A stretch of 64,000 bases of DNA. It comes from Ananas comosus. Lineage: Eukaryota; Streptophyta; Magnoliopsida; Poales; Bromeliaceae. A program made the position numbers and the translations under genes. Numbering within the stretch: the first letter of the stretch is position 1; each line of letters opens with the position of its first letter. Below the pieces are notes generated by a model, which had not been told where the DNA came from, searched no databases, and was given only the letters and a program-made list of their open reading frames with translations. Positions 11,501-24,470 of the stretch are shown here, in pieces. The stretch lies in assembly GCF_001540865.1 (NCBI RefSeq), contig NC_033636.1, forward strand, positions 7,535,912 through 7,599,911. Direction: 5' to 3'.

Positions 11501-12317
11501 GGTGGCGGTGAAGTAACTGACGGATGTATCGCAGGGCGAAGAGGAATTCTGGGCAGAGGTGAGCGTGATCGGGTGGATCAACCACATGAACTTGGTTAGG
11601 CTCTGGGGGTTCTGCTCCGAAGGCCGGCACCGGCTTTTGGTCTACGAGTTCATAGACAACGAGTCGTTGGACAAGTACTTATTCGGAAGCAGCAGTAGCA
11701 GTGGCAGCGGCCGAACACTTAGTTGGAACCAGAGGTTTAAAATTGCTTTAGGGACGGCGCGGGGATTGGCCTATCTACACCACGAGTGCCTCGAGTGGAT
11801 CATCCACTGTGACATTAAGCCCGAGAACATACTGCTGAACCGAGATTTCAAGCCCAAGATTGCAGATTTCGGGCTCGCGAAGCTGTCGAAGAGAGACGGG
11901 TCGGGTCTCAACTTATCGAAAATGCGGGGGACGACGGGGTACATGGCTCCCGAATGGGCACTGAATCTCCCCATCACCGGAAAAGTCGATGTGTACAGCT
12001 TCGGGGTTGTGCTATTAGAGGTCGTGACCGGAAGTAGGATATCGAGTTGGGTCGGAGAGAACGGGGAAGAGAGGGAACTAAGGAGCTTCGTTAGGGAAGT
12101 GAAGCAGAGGTTGTTGGGCCGGGAAGAGAAATCGATGATCACGACTATAGTGGACGGTGAGTTGCGCAGGCAATTCGATTACGATCAGGCGGCAGAGATG
12201 GTGAGAATAGCAGTATCCTGTCTCGAAGAAGAAAGAAGCAAGCGACCGACGATGGACGAAATAGTGAAAGCTCTTACGAATATACATGAGCCGTCGATCT
12301 CTCATCATTCGTTGTAA
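8590..12317 (+). pseudogene. G-type lectin S-receptor-like Ser/Thr kinase (ZmPK1-like) with in-frame stop
   Basis: Two exons can be joined in frame: 8590-8977 and 10204-12317 (phase 1, donor G|GTACTT, acceptor CAG|GC). The product would be about 833 codons, the usual size of the ZmPK1 group. In order there are a signal peptide (1-27), a bulb-lectin domain ending in LLDTGNLVLRDGSG, SFDYPTDTLLPTQ, an EGF-like CNVHGLCGPNGIC, a PAN domain with paired cysteines, a membrane helix (about 479-505), and a kinase with GRGGAGAVY, VAVK (Lys about 566), HCDIKPEN, DFGLAK and APEW. HCD instead of HRD is normal for this non-RD group. Codon 567 is TAA (11514-11516) where the family has a second lysine. The frame continues open for 266 more codons, so the stop is recent, an error, or read through. 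If real, it leaves a receptor without a working kinase. Confidence 0.85.
8978..10203 (+). other. AT-rich 1.2 kb intron in the kinase gene, insertion-like
   Basis: GT-AG bounded, AT-rich, and placed in a gene family that usually lacks introns in this region. The 17 bases GCACTGCCGCCGCCGCC occur both at 8945-8961, just before the donor, and at 10204-10220, just after the acceptor. Near the donor, TCTGATACC matches the reverse complement of a retroelement tRNA-Met primer site. Together these suggest that inserted DNA is now spliced as an intron. Confidence 0.6.
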
Positions 12318-12354
12318 AGAGCCGTCGATCTCTCATCATTCGTTGTAAAGAGCA
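12289..12354 (+). repeat. Tandem duplication of about 33 bp across the kinase stop codon
   Basis: The block GAGCCGTCGATCTCTCATCA through TTCGTTGTAAA is repeated directly after itself. The first copy encodes the C-terminal EPSISHHSL and the TAA stop. The second lies in the 3' untranslated region, so the protein is unaffected. Confidence 0.85.
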
Positions 12355-14042
12355 TGAAGAACGATCGATCTGTCGACTTGCTCATTCGTTCAGCAGTGTA
12401 TTGAATTTTCCCTCAACGACCAACATGTTTTGTTGACAGGAAAGAAACATTTACTAGTTATAGAGTGGCATATGTTTTTAATAGCAAATACTGTTTCTTT
12501 CTTGCGGCATCATACTATGTTTTGTTTCGGAAGTCCAGGAGGCTACTTATTTTATTTTACCAATTCACACTTTGGGTCCTCAAATTATGAGACGGTGACA
12601 TTTTGATTCTCAAATTCGGTGTAATATTTAACTCAAACTTTCTGAAATATGGCAATTGAGTTCCACACTATAATATTATCGACTACAACATTGCAACATT
12701 ATTGTCACATAAACTACATATCACTTAGTCAACTTAATTGGATTGTGAAACTTAATTGCAGCAATTTAAAAAGTTTCAACCAACAATTGCAACAAATTAA
12801 AATTTAAACATCAAAGTGTCACGAGCAGACCAAATGCGTAATTTAGACTTCTTTTTTTTTTTTCTTGCGTTTTCTTGCTTCCACGGATATCAAAAAATCT
12901 ACACAAAATAAAACCTTGAGATGTGTAGTAGTTAAAGCATTCCTAAAATGTAGGGTTCACTGTGTCGAAATCAATGGTGCAGATTCTCCTTTCTCTAGAT
13001 TTTCACATCCCTACTTGGCGACTATAAGCAATCTTCCTACAAAGAACTTTAAATTCCTAATAAAGATGTTGGAGACCTATTTCAGCATGTTTAAATCAAA
13101 GCAAAACCAATCTTGATACTTAGACCGGCTATGCCTTTTATCTACGAACTTACCATTCTATCGATCGGTCAACAATTTAGCGACTATTTTGTAGTACTGT
13201 AAAAATAATTACTCTAAGACTAAGACTCTTCCATGAGTGCTTCAGTAGCTATTTGAATCCCCTTACTGTTAAACATACCCGTTCTTAGTTTCCTCCACCA
13301 ACAACACCGGATAACGAGTCCAATCATTTTGATCTCCATCGGGATGCTAGAGACTAGTTGCATTTAAACCAAGCCTGCTTCTTTGACCAATTATGAGCCG
13401 TTATCGGTTAAGTTAATTATCTAACTAGCACCCAATCAACGATTATTTAAGTTGGTTTTTTAAACCTCCTGCAAGTTCTTGACACCTTGATGAACCCTTT
13501 AAAGTCGGCAAATAATAGCCATGTCCCCACTTTTCCAAAGTTTTACTAAGCAATTTCAAAATTAAAAAAAAAAAAAAACACTAGTTTACTTACAACTGTA
13601 CCAACCAGTTTGGCTCAGGTTACGCTAGTAAAACCCTTTAAAGATAGCAAATTTCGGAATCCTTTCAATGGCAATCATCTTTGATAGAGTGTTTCACAAA
13701 CATGAGTGTGAATTCTGCTTTCGCTAAAAGTAGAAATATGTACTTGTCAAGACTATCCAATCTTCACATACTTTGGTTAATTGACCAAAAATTCAAGCTA
13801 CAGGAAATGATGACAACTATGGTGTACAACGATTTCACAAAAATGGATATGTCAATAGCTATGTCTCAATACTTACAGATTAGCGCGCCGCTCGAAGGGC
13901 ACAAGAACTTGATTAGTCTTCTGTGCGCCAGTTGCTAGCAAAATGGAGAGAAGCTCAAAATCCGAGAAGACAACCTCAGAGGACAACTTTGCGGCAACAG
14001 ATAATACCATCACATTCTCCACAAAAGACTGACCGCATGGTA
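12355..14042. other. Intergenic region between kinase and AAA-ATPase genes
   Basis: Convergent intergenic DNA holding the 3' ends of both neighbours. Open frames at 12865-13116 and 13681-13938 have no family resemblance and unremarkable composition. I see no mobile-element ends. Confidence 0.55.
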
Positions 14043-17000
14043 TCAACTCAACGGCCGGGTGACCATAAATATCATCTCTAATATCGAACAAACACAAAGT
14101 CTTTCGAACCTGCAATGAACTTCATCATCCTTATGAAGGTTTGAAGGCACTAATACCCCATCTCTGACGTGAAAACTTAATACTAGTTCTACTAGAGGAT
14201 TTTTCTCTTTAATTATTGTTCCAGTGCCTAAGTTGGTTTTGTGAGGGCAGGTGCATTCTCTTGGCAGGACCTTCATAATGTTTGAAGTTCTAGTCTGAGA
14301 TGTTACTTTCTCAGGCTGCCTATCAGAGATCTTGTGACAAGAACAACATTCTGAAATTTGATGCTTTCGCTTTCTTTCAAAAGATTCTTGATAATCAAAG
14401 CTACCTTGAGAGGCATAACATTTTCTAATTGCCGTTAAAAGATTCAAGGAACATGACATGAGAATGCCATGGACATCGTCAATTGTTGAGTATTGACCAT
14501 TCGTCCTCAAGGAATTCGATAGGATATCACGAACCAACATATAGAGACCATGCAGGCATTCGCAGCAACAGTTGTAGAGACATGACTCCCTAGAGAAAAC
14601 CACAACATGTTCTCTGTTACCGTGCGATTGGTCAGCAACATTACCTAATTCATCAGGACCAAATTCAACGTTCTTTGGAGAAAGATCATTATCCAAACCA
14701 TTACACTGGTCACAGGCTTCAGTAGAGCAAGAGTTAGCCTGGATAGCTGCATTGCCTAAATTGCCTACTTCATCTGTGTGAAGAAGATGAGTTTCCACAG
14801 TTTGCAAACAATTGGAATTTTCCGTAATCTCTGTCCTCCTTTGAGTTCTTGGACTATTATCTCCGTTACTCATTGTGGCAGGAGACGAGACGGAATTTGG
14901 AAGCAAGTTACAAGTAACCTGCTGAAAAGGCCCCTCGAATTGTACGGCGCTTGCATCAATAGTAGGTAAAGCATGGTCAGAAGAGGGATAGCTCCCGTTA
15001 GTTGTTGTAAATTTGTGAGGACTTTGTTGGTTCGAGACCTCTTGTACCTCACTAGGGATTACATTAGGAGTATCATGCATGCTTGGAATTTTATCAGTGA
15101 TATGGCTGCCCCATTGATCACTAACCTCTTGCTTAGCATTTGATGCTGTTGTCTGGTTATCAGCTTGGAAACTGTAGAAGAAAACCAAAGAACAAATTAA
15201 ATCAACACTCGGAATAATATTTAGGAAATTTAAGAAACAATATATATACATTGAAAAAAAAGAATGAAAAAGAACATCGAAGAAGAAAATACATACATAC
15301 GATACCAGTATAAAAATTAGAAAGTCCCAAAACGGATGAAATGTCTGAAGTTGCTCCTTAAACTGAAGATAATTGACTAAGTAATGATGGTTTTCTAACC
15401 AACCATACTATAGCTAAGCAAAAATATTAACAAGATCAAAAAGTCGAGGACAATTCTAGGGAGGAAAGAAAAAGATGAATGCATGAAAATTAGTAGAAAG
15501 AAAAAAGAAAAAAAAAAATTCTCAATGCAATTTACTAATTTAGATATGATTTAACAACTGATGGCATATCATGAAGGAAAGGCCAAGAGACACCAAAACA
15601 AGATCAGGTTCACTATTTTGCATGCTTCAACAACAGGACTTGTCATATAAATCAAGGCAACTTATACAAAGATAATGATTGATTGGATTACTAGAGAAGA
15701 TTATATGTTGCTATAAAAAAATGTCAAGAACAACGCAAAATATATGATATGTCAAAGACTCATGGTTAAAAATACAAATGGAAATTGTGAATTTTGCAAT
15801 GCAGGCCGAACAGATTTACCTCCGGAATGTATAAGCCCAGTTGTTTACAATATCCTCAAGATAAGCTACTTGAGAAAGAATATGGAAGTAACGGTATATG
15901 TCTTTCTTGTCCAAAATTTTAGCACGAATTTGTCCAACCAAGAGTTCCAAGACCTTTCTTACTTCAAAAGACACTTCTGCAACTGATGTATAGACACCCC
16001 TATAAGCCAATAGCCCCACAGCCACTAAACCTCTCACTGTACCAGATTTTTCCTTGCATTTGAGGTTGTCATTTACTTCCGTCAGTACCTTCTCAGGTGA
16101 GTTACTTGTATGTATTATACAGGAATTAAATGGCCAACCCTTCCAAGGCCCATTTATATCTGTGAATGGGCCTTCCTTTAGTTTTGAGGTGACCCAGCAA
16201 AGCTCAGAAAAATGTGGATATCTCAAAATCTGATAGCCAAATGTAGCAATTGCCAATGTTAAGTTTCCCTTCATAACTTTATTGTGAAGATTCCCTGGAA
16301 CTGACTCTTTATGGCCATGCTCAATATTTACTGGTGTGTCTATTGCTGGAGTAGATTGTCTATTCTCCATGTTTTCCTTTTCATTTACTGTGATTTCCAT
16401 ATTATGTGAAACTGCTTTCTGCTTATCATAAGTGCTCTCATGAGTTATGCAATGTACCAAGTGAACATAATGCTGAACTAGATCCTTCGCTAGTTTCAGA
16501 GCACATGAACCGATCACCTGCTCATGGTTGAAATTTCCATCTATAACAACAGAAAACCTTGGTATTGTATGTTCTGGAGGACGAGAGTTGGATCGATTTA
16601 ACACATTAGTGCTGAAGAACTGCCTTATTCCAATAGGAAGGTCATGAAATTGCAATTCACAGGTGGCCTGTACATAGTAGAATGAGATAAATGTAAGCAA
16701 GCTAATTAAGTACTGATTAAAATCACAAAGCAAGCATAAATGGCTTAATCTATCAGAAAATAACCACCATAGCTATTTTATATGATTGATGCTACCAACT
16801 ACAGTTCCAAGGTTGAAACTGATAGCACCTGAAAATTTTACATTTAACAACACATATCTATGGTAGTTCCTCAAAAACATTATATCTATCAAATTGTAAA
16901 AGGATAGCTAGGGATAACTGCAGTACTAAATAATGAACATGTTTCATCTTAGCCATACCAGTACAATTATAGATTCAGATGCACATGAAGAATCGATCTG

Positions 17001-20000
17001 CTCGACAAAAGAATTCCAAGCTTCCGAAGAATATTTTCTTCGATCATTGTCTCCACTAACTGAGGATGACTTGCCGGTCTCTGGATGAATCTCAGTATGC
17101 TTAGCCTCCATTTCATGGATTTCATCAATAGCCCATAAATCTATTCTTGGCATGTAGATGATACATCTTCCAACAGTTAGGCACTTCACTGTCATAAAAA
17201 GCATCCACTAGCCATTATTATTATTATCAATAACCAGAAGCAAATAAAGAAAATTTTACAGAATGTATAATCTCGAGCATTTACAATGGGAGAAGCAGTA
17301 AGCAATCAAACAAAGAAACTAAAGTATGTACACATTGCAAATTCCTCATACCACCAATGCTTGCTCACACAAATGTACAACTAGCACACCCTCTTCTGTC
17401 TACCTAACACACAGTACAGAGAGCTCAGAAAAATATCCCGCCTTTTCAAAATAATGTTACAAAAGTGCAAGTTAGCTATGACTACCACAAAATTTAAGTT
17501 ACAGTCTAACTCCGAGTCTAAACTATAAATTTTTCAACGTTGCAGGAGATTTATCTCATTGCTGAATATTTTGTTATGCAATTTCCGCTTATTATTGTAA
17601 CTTCTTGCTAAACCTTTCGCCTTAACCAACGGATCCATATTTTCCTGTGCCTGCGCGCAACACCACCACCCTGAGAAGTACAAGCATGAACTTTTCAATC
17701 TTAGATTCGTATTTTATTTAAAAAATATACAGAACACTGGAAGCTATGTTTCCTGAATGTCAAAGATGTCTAGAAGAAAACATTTATTGTTTAAGCATAT
17801 CCTGGTTTCATATATTGTGCAACCATATGCTATATTGCCAGCAAGTAACATTGACATTATGAATGTCACGTTCCAATAGTGATGAATATAACAACTTTTA
17901 ACGACTCTAATACAAGGCAAAATTTTCCACCCCTTCAATATTGAACTTACCATGAATCTCTTGTACTAGACATATATTATGCTAGTCTAGTCCAGTTTAG
18001 TATGCGCTGTACAAGTTAATATGGGCCAAATTGGCAGAAAGGAATGCTAACTTAAAGAAGTAAAAACATACAACTAGCCAAATGCTACCAGCCTTGACAG
18101 GCTGATACCAATAATATATGTGTAGAAATAGAGATTTCCAGCACTCACATGTTCCATAGTGAACTTGCAGATATTTCCAATTAATTGATTGGTGCAAATA
18201 ATAATCTCAATAGCTAGATGTAACGACCCGACCCACTAGCACTAATAACTGGTTGGGCCCAGACCATCGATCCAAAATGCTTAAGCCCAGTTATTATTAC
18301 TAAGGTCCATGATCCTTATAAACACAATCGTAATCCCTTTTCTATCCGATGTGGGACTACTAGAGCGTTACAGACTCCCTCAGTTTATACCCTGATGCCT
18401 TTGTCAGGCCCAAACCCCATCACACATATAGAACGGAATTACCAGACAATGTGAAATCCTAGAGGTGGCTCCCACTAAACCCATGATGTAGTACTTTGTC
18501 CCGCATAGCACTTAGCTTTCACACTTTTGGCTAATATTTGGCTCTAATACCAAATATAACAACTAGACCCACTAGCACTAATAACTTATTGGGCCAAAAC
18601 CACAAGCTTAAAATGCTTAAACCCAATTATTATTATTACAGTCCATGATTCTTATCTACCCAATTGTAATTCCTTTTCTATCCGATGTGAGATTATTGGG
18701 CAGTTATTCTAGATGTGGTCAACAAGTATATAAAGACAAAATTATCTATTCTAATGTCCTTTACCTTAGGCTTTAGGGAACCTTCCAATAGTAAAATTAA
18801 AAATTATAAAAGAATTGCATGTGCATGATAACGGTTAATATATGTTCATATACAATCCAACACATTAGTTTCTCTATATTTATCATACATATATCACTGA
18901 AAGATGAAGGTGTAAAAGACATACGCAGAATTTGTGTTAATCCACGGATAATATCCCCATTTCCTTCCTGTGACATAGTAGCAAGATTAACCTTCTGAAT
19001 TTCAACCTGGCCCATAAAGCCATGAAGAAGGCAACAAGCTAGATGCTGATGGCCTGATCTGGGTGTTCCAGCAATCAAAGCTCGAAACCCTGATGACTTC
19101 TTGAATTGTTTGCCTTGCATACAAGAACCAGAAGGTTTCGATCTGAAGGTATCAAAATTTTCCTGGTTGCCATCATCATCCTCATTCTGCATGTATGTAC
19201 AATCAGGTCCTGATTGACTAGTTACCAGACCATATAGAGAAAGAATTCTTTCTATCTCATTTGCAACATCAGATTGTTGAATTAAAGAATGAAGATGAGA
19301 ATACCAAAGTGCAACAGGGACACTTCTCTGTACCAAAGCTGAGAAGATGATGCCCTTAACTGAAGTTGATGCCTTGAGAAGGGAAGATGGCAACCAGATC
19401 CTTTCGTCCATATTAATTGAGAGGAAAAGGTACACCAATGGCTCTAGAAGGCATGGAAGGAGATGAGAACCAAGAGGCCAAGAGACTACATCACTCGCAG
19501 CCATTCCTGCTTCTCTTCGAGAACATGGTGGAGGAGCTGCCATGAGAGCTGCCAACCAATCCCTTTCCTCTACAGCGAACGATGGAAGAGAAGGAAGTGT
19601 ACCCTTTTCACCACTGCCTTTTTCAGCAGAAGATAAAAGCTCCTGCAATGCACAATTTCTCTTCAAAGCATTCATCGCTGCTTGAGTGCAAATCGCTTGG
19701 AGATCCGCACCAGCATAACCAGCAGTTTGATTCGCTATAAATGACAAAAGAGAACCCGACAAAGGATTTGGCCAACTTTTAGTGTGCAGTGAAAGAATAG
19801 CAGATCTATCACTCAAAGCAGGCAGAGGAAAATATATCTCACGATCAAATCTCCCCGGCCGCCTAAGAGCAGGATCAACAGCGTCAGGACGATTTGTAGC
19901 TCCAATAACTATAACTGAGCCTCGTGATTTCAAACCATCAAGTAAGGAAAGTAAAGTCGAGACAACAGAATTGTGTGTTTGGTCTTGTTGCCTAGATCGA

Positions 20001-23000
20001 CATGGAGCTAAACCGTCTATCTCGTCAAAAAAAATGATCGACGGTTGAGATCTCTCGGCCACTTGGAAAAGAAGTCTCAGCTGTCGCTCGGCATCACCAA
20101 CATATTTTCCTAAACAATCAGCACCTTTTCGAGCAAAATATGCTATTTTTTTATCCCCACGAGAGCACGCTCCAATTAGGGCCCGCACAACTAGTGTCTT
20201 CCCAGTGCCAGGATACCCATGCAACAGAACGCCTCTTGGAGGTGTAAGGCCCAAAGAACAAAATAAGTCGGGATAAAGAAGAGGTAAAATAACCACCTCT
20301 TTCATGCATTGAATGACATTTTGAAGTCCAGCAACAGATTCCCAGCCCTGGTATGGTTTTTCGCTTTCAGAAGAACCTCCAATATAGACAGGTGCGATTC
20401 TCAAGAGATCTCGGTGGAGCCTCCTGCCTTCCCGTTTTAAGAACTCTTCGTCCTCTCCACAGTTCTCTAACCACTTCTCTTCTGCCTCCAAATCCTTTCT
20501 TGATGCCTCATGCGAGAGCTTTCTCATATCCAGCTTCAACTTCTTAGCTTTCCTCTTCCTGATAAGTTGAGCATACAAATCACCTTGCGGTTGGAAGTGA
20601 TGCTGATGATCACTGCAAGCAATAAGAAACTTGCGATGATCAAAAACACAACCCTCTGCTCGGCTACAAGGCTGCAACAAATAAAGGCTGAATAAGGAGG
20701 GGTTCAGAAAGAGCATTGGAAACAAATGACTGCTAATTATTTTAACTGTATTACCAAATGGTAGGTTTTGGGGCAACGATCCACACGACAACCAATAGTT
20801 GCTCCAGGTCTACCACAGCGGCTACATTTTAATGCTCTTCCCCTGCAAAGTGCAGCTCTAACATTTTTTAGGCATCCCAAACCAGCAAAGTAAACCTGAA
20901 ATGTGAGAGCATAACTATGCGTCAGATCTCTGTTTATGAAACAAAGATCATTCTACCATACGGATTCTATTCAACTATAGGCAACGACATAACAAGCTAA
21001 AATTACAACACAAAGTAGTTACTAGAAATAAACGACATAACAGATTATCAAATACATTTTCTGTGGCCTGAAGTATTGATGCAGAAAAATCAATAAATAA
21101 ATAAATCTAACAAGCCAGGGAATACATGCTTTAGAGCCAGCTAGGCTCTCAAGCACAGCCAGCTATTATGAGCTTTTCAAATTGCACTCTAGGTTAGGAA
21201 TGTGAAGCAAAATTCACGCTTCATAAGTTATAAATCTTTCACAGTTATACTATATGTTGTGCTAAATAAACCTTGTTAAACTTCACTTTCCCTCCAAGCA
21301 AAACAAAATAAAGAGAATAATGTAGTACACGTAAATCTGACTTCATAATCAAAAGAAATGGAAAATAAAGAACAAAAGCAGGTCATAGGGTATTAATGTC
21401 TGCTAGCAGCGTGAATGCTGAAGCGAGCTACCCTTTTTCCATACTGTAGCACATGTGATATCACTTTTGGAATTGCACTAACTGAGAGTCCAATGCATCT
21501 CCTAATGCAGGCGAACTAAACAAATAAAAAATATGATATGAATGGCTAAATATGGACTATGATCAAACAAACAGACCATGAACAGTTACCGGCTAGACAT
21601 ACAGTTCTTTCACTAACCGTTCTAAAAAATATTAAGAGTTTATTTGACAGTTTGGCTCGCAGAAACTCAGCAGCTAGCACAAAAATTTTAATGGCATTGA
21701 TAGGTTCATCCCTGAACAGCGAGATTTAATAAAATAAAGAAGACAATAAAGATATACATGTTACGTTAGCTAGTAAGCAGTATACTAATAGAAAGAGCAG
21801 TGGCTAGTAAATATGTTATTGCCAGTTAACAAGTGAACATGAGGCATCAAAGTTTCACGAATAAAATCAAGAAACACAGCATACCTCTGGACTCCAAACA
21901 GCACAATTCTGATGGACCCAAACCCGAGCGATGCCAAAACGGTCATGTATAGGACCCAAAATCCTACCAAGCCATCCAGGGTCATCTCCAAATCCGTCCC
22001 ATACATCATAGTTGGGCTCCTCAGAAGCTAATGATCCTTCATATGCCTCATGATCACTCTCAGCAGCCTCCTGAACCAGTATCTTCGGCGGTCTCCCATC
22101 AGTCCCTCCCCCGCACAACCCGCACCTCCGCCCTTCTTTCACATCCATCTGTGCAAGCTTACCATCGGAAACAGGTGATCTCGCACTACCTTCCTTTAAA
22201 GCGTCCTCGCTCTCTAGAGCCCTGCTATCAAGGTTTTCGCCAGATTGAGCCACCGCATGTTCTCCAGAGCCAGCATTTTCTAATTCCTGAGCAGGAATCG
22301 AAGTATCTTCAGCAAGCGGCTGATCAAGTTCCTCTTTTTCAGCTGAATTCTCGATAACATCCTCATCCTTCGCCTCACAAGCTGGTTCAGCTGTTTCCGG
22401 TTCTCTGTTTGCTTCGCTTCCAACTTGCAAATTGGATTCCTCTCTATTCACCTCTCCGTCCGATTCGCTCCCAACTTGCAAACTGCACTCATCCCTGCTC
22501 ACTTCAACCTCCGAGGCTTTCTCCCCACCATCTTCATGATCGTTCCAAGTTAAATTATCGGTTTCTTCGGCAGCTTCTTCACTATCGGCGGCTTCTTCAC
22601 CATCCTCAGATACCTCGACAGTCGAAACCACCTTCTTTCCCTTCCTCCTGTGTCCTGTCTCCTTTCCTTTGCTCAAAACCCCTTTAGGTTGCCTGAAACG
22701 CCGTTCTCTAACCCACTTTCTCCCCTTTAACTTAGCCCTAGACCGCAACCTCGATCGCCATTCCTCGTTCTCCACCACAGAAGCCTCAATTCCCCGAACA
22801 GCGGAAGCAGCAGCATCCTCCCCGTTACCAGAGCTCAGCGTCGTCGTCTTCTTCTTCTTCTTCCTCCTCTTCCTCTTCCTACTCCCACCGGTACCAATTC
22901 GATTAGGGGACTCCCCGCGCTGGGGCTTCCTCCTCCGGTGCGAGGGCACCGGCGACGAATCGAGCACGACGGGAGCTCGGCGCACGCGGCAGCTGCGGCG

Positions 23001-23207
23001 GAGGGCGCCGGGTTCTTCGTCGTCCTCGTCGTCGTCCCCGCGCTGCGGGGGCTGCGGAGAAGCGGGGCGGAGGGCGGGGTTGTCGCGGATCGCGTCGAGC
23101 CGCTTCTGCCTCTTCCGCGCGCGCGACCCCGGGGGCCGTCCCCTCCGTCGCTTCGCGCCGCCCCTCCCCGGCGCCGCCGCCGCCGCCTTATCGGCGGAGG
23201 TGGGCAT
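14043..23207 (-). CDS. AAA-ATPase with N-terminal extended PHD finger (At3g15120-like chromatin protein)
   Basis: Six exons join without a frame break: 23207-21885, 20895-20755, 20671-18925, 17188-16959, 16667-15820 and 15171-14043, giving 1805 residues. The N-terminus is basic and acidic with an AT-hook-like KRRRGRPPG. An extended PHD finger follows (CGLCGGG, WVHQNCAVWSPEV, ALKCSRCGRPGATIGC, CPKTYHLPCS) and is split over exons 1-3. The AAA module has Walker A GYPGTGKT (about 640), Walker B IIFFDEIDG (about 700), GATNRPD, and arginine finger RRPGRFDRE. A second AAA-like half is degenerate: GTPRSGHQH replaces a Walker A, and IIYMPRIDLWA sits where Walker B would be. The plan matches plant relatives of ATAD2/Yta7 that lack a bromodomain, so a role in chromatin or nucleosome handling is inferred. 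The last exon is read to the stop at 14043 because its ending fits the family. The start ATG is the first in frame after stops. Confidence 0.88.
18219..18708 (-). mobile_element. Complete TRIM retrotransposon in an intron of the AAA-ATPase gene
   Basis: Two 154-base LTRs (18219-18372 and 18555-18708) flank an internal region of about 180 bases. Reading on the minus strand, the 5' LTR is followed by a primer-binding site TTTGGTATTAGAGCC. A purine tract GAGGGAGTC precedes the 3' LTR, which starts TGTAACGCTCTAGTAG and ends GGGTCGTTACA. The 5-base target duplication CTAGA is present on both sides (18214-18218 and 18709-18713). There is no coding capacity. The 3' LTR is better preserved at its ends than the 5' LTR. 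Confidence 0.88.
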
Positions 23208-23610
23208 GGCGATGGAGGGAGCGAGATCGAGAGGGGAACGGAGAAGAGGTTGACGACGAAATGCCCTAGAGATAGAGAAGAAGAGCGAATAGAGACGAAG
23301 AAGAAGAAGAGCGAATAGAGAGAGGGTTCTAATTCGTCGGGGAGAGGAAAAGTTTCGAGGCGCTCTCGGTTGAGTTTTTATTGTTTTGGGGGAACGCCTG
23401 CGACTCTTTTATGCGGAGTCTTTTTCTTTTTTGCTTTTTTTAATAAAATAACCTGTTATATGGACGGTGCAAAATAATTGAGTCAATATCTGACGGCTAA
23501 AAAGAAGAGGTAGTTTTGGCGCAGCATTGGAGCAACGCAGTGAGAGGCTGCGGTAGTACCGTCAGCGACTCGGCGCGGATTTGGTAGCTTGATTTCTGTT
23601 GTTCTTTTAT

Positions 23611-23952
23611 GGCAAAACTTCAAAAACTCCTCATGTAATTTCGTACTTTCTCACTTTAGTATTTTATAATTTAAAGTGTATCAATTTGGTGCCCTGTAAT
23701 TTCACTTTTATCTTTTCGGCAGTTTTTTCGTTAACATTTCGTTAAATTATATACAAAAAACTTCAGATATTCATCTAGGTTTACCAAATATTCACTTTAG
23801 TACCCTTTAATTTTAATTTTTTTCACTCATTTAAGAAAAAAAAACAATGAAATTGATAATAAAAAGAAAAAAAATGAAATAAATTAATACACTTTAAACC
23901 ACATGGTATTAAAGTGAAAACGTGCGAAACCACAGGGGGTTTTGAAGTTTTC
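23611..23952. mobile_element. MITE upstream of the AAA-ATPase gene
   Basis: Left arm GGCAAAACTTCAAAAACTCC matches the inverted right arm (minus-strand GGAAAACTTCAAAACCCCCT), and the similarity continues through CACTTTAGTA/CACTTTAATA. The interior is AT-rich and non-coding. It lies about 400 bases upstream of the start codon, so it is inside the probable promoter region. Confidence 0.7.
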
Positions 23953-23997
23953 CTTTCTTTTTTTTTTTAAGTAGTTTTTTTTTTTTTCCCGGGAGAG

Positions 23998-24470
23998 GCC
24001 TGTAGGTAGGGATGTAAAACGAACAGAACGGCCCACGGCCTCAGGGCCGGACTGCAGAACGGTACGGATGCTGTAACACCTGTTCCGGGCCGGCCCGACC
24101 TGGGCCATGCTGGGTCTCTCTTCTTGAGCCCGTCGGCCAGCATGGCACGGCCCGATACGAACCTGGGCAGTACTGGGCCAAGGAGAGATCCGTGGCCCGG
24201 CCGTGCCGGCCGAGCCAGCATGGCCTGAACCCCAAGATCCAAGGCAACAATTTTAAATACTTTTTAAAAAAAAAAAAAAAAAAAAAGAAATAAATAAAAA
24301 CTTTAAGGGGCCGACCAGAGCACGGCCTTTACCTTCCGGGCCTAAGGGCCGGACTGGGCCGGCTCCCGATTCGGCCCCGATAATATGGGCTGGCCCGGAT
24401 AATGCAGTGAGGCCCGAATATTGTAGGCCCGGATCCCCCCGACAGTCTGCCCCAAATGGGATGAGTATGG
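23998..24470. repeat. GGCC-rich dispersed repeat
   Basis: Words such as GGGCCGGCCCG, GGCCCGGCC and GGCACGGCCCG recur in both orientations, interrupted by an A-run at about 24264-24286. The left edge TAGGGATGTAAAACG resembles hAT-type MITE ends. This base pattern is known from plant dispersed repeats. The open frames that cross it are compositional. Confidence 0.5.

Noticed and set aside
13873..14115. Possible seventh exon of the AAA-ATPase gene starting at the CAG|GTTCGA site
   Set aside because: Exon 6 reads through to a stop at 14043 with residues (FERLCVCSILEMI) that fit the family's C-terminus, and no suitable donor in the matching phase was found before it.
22669..23253. Plus-strand open frame of 194 codons
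   Set aside because: Lies antisense to exon 1 of the AAA-ATPase gene, which has convincing domains; the antisense frame is a by-product of GC-rich codons.
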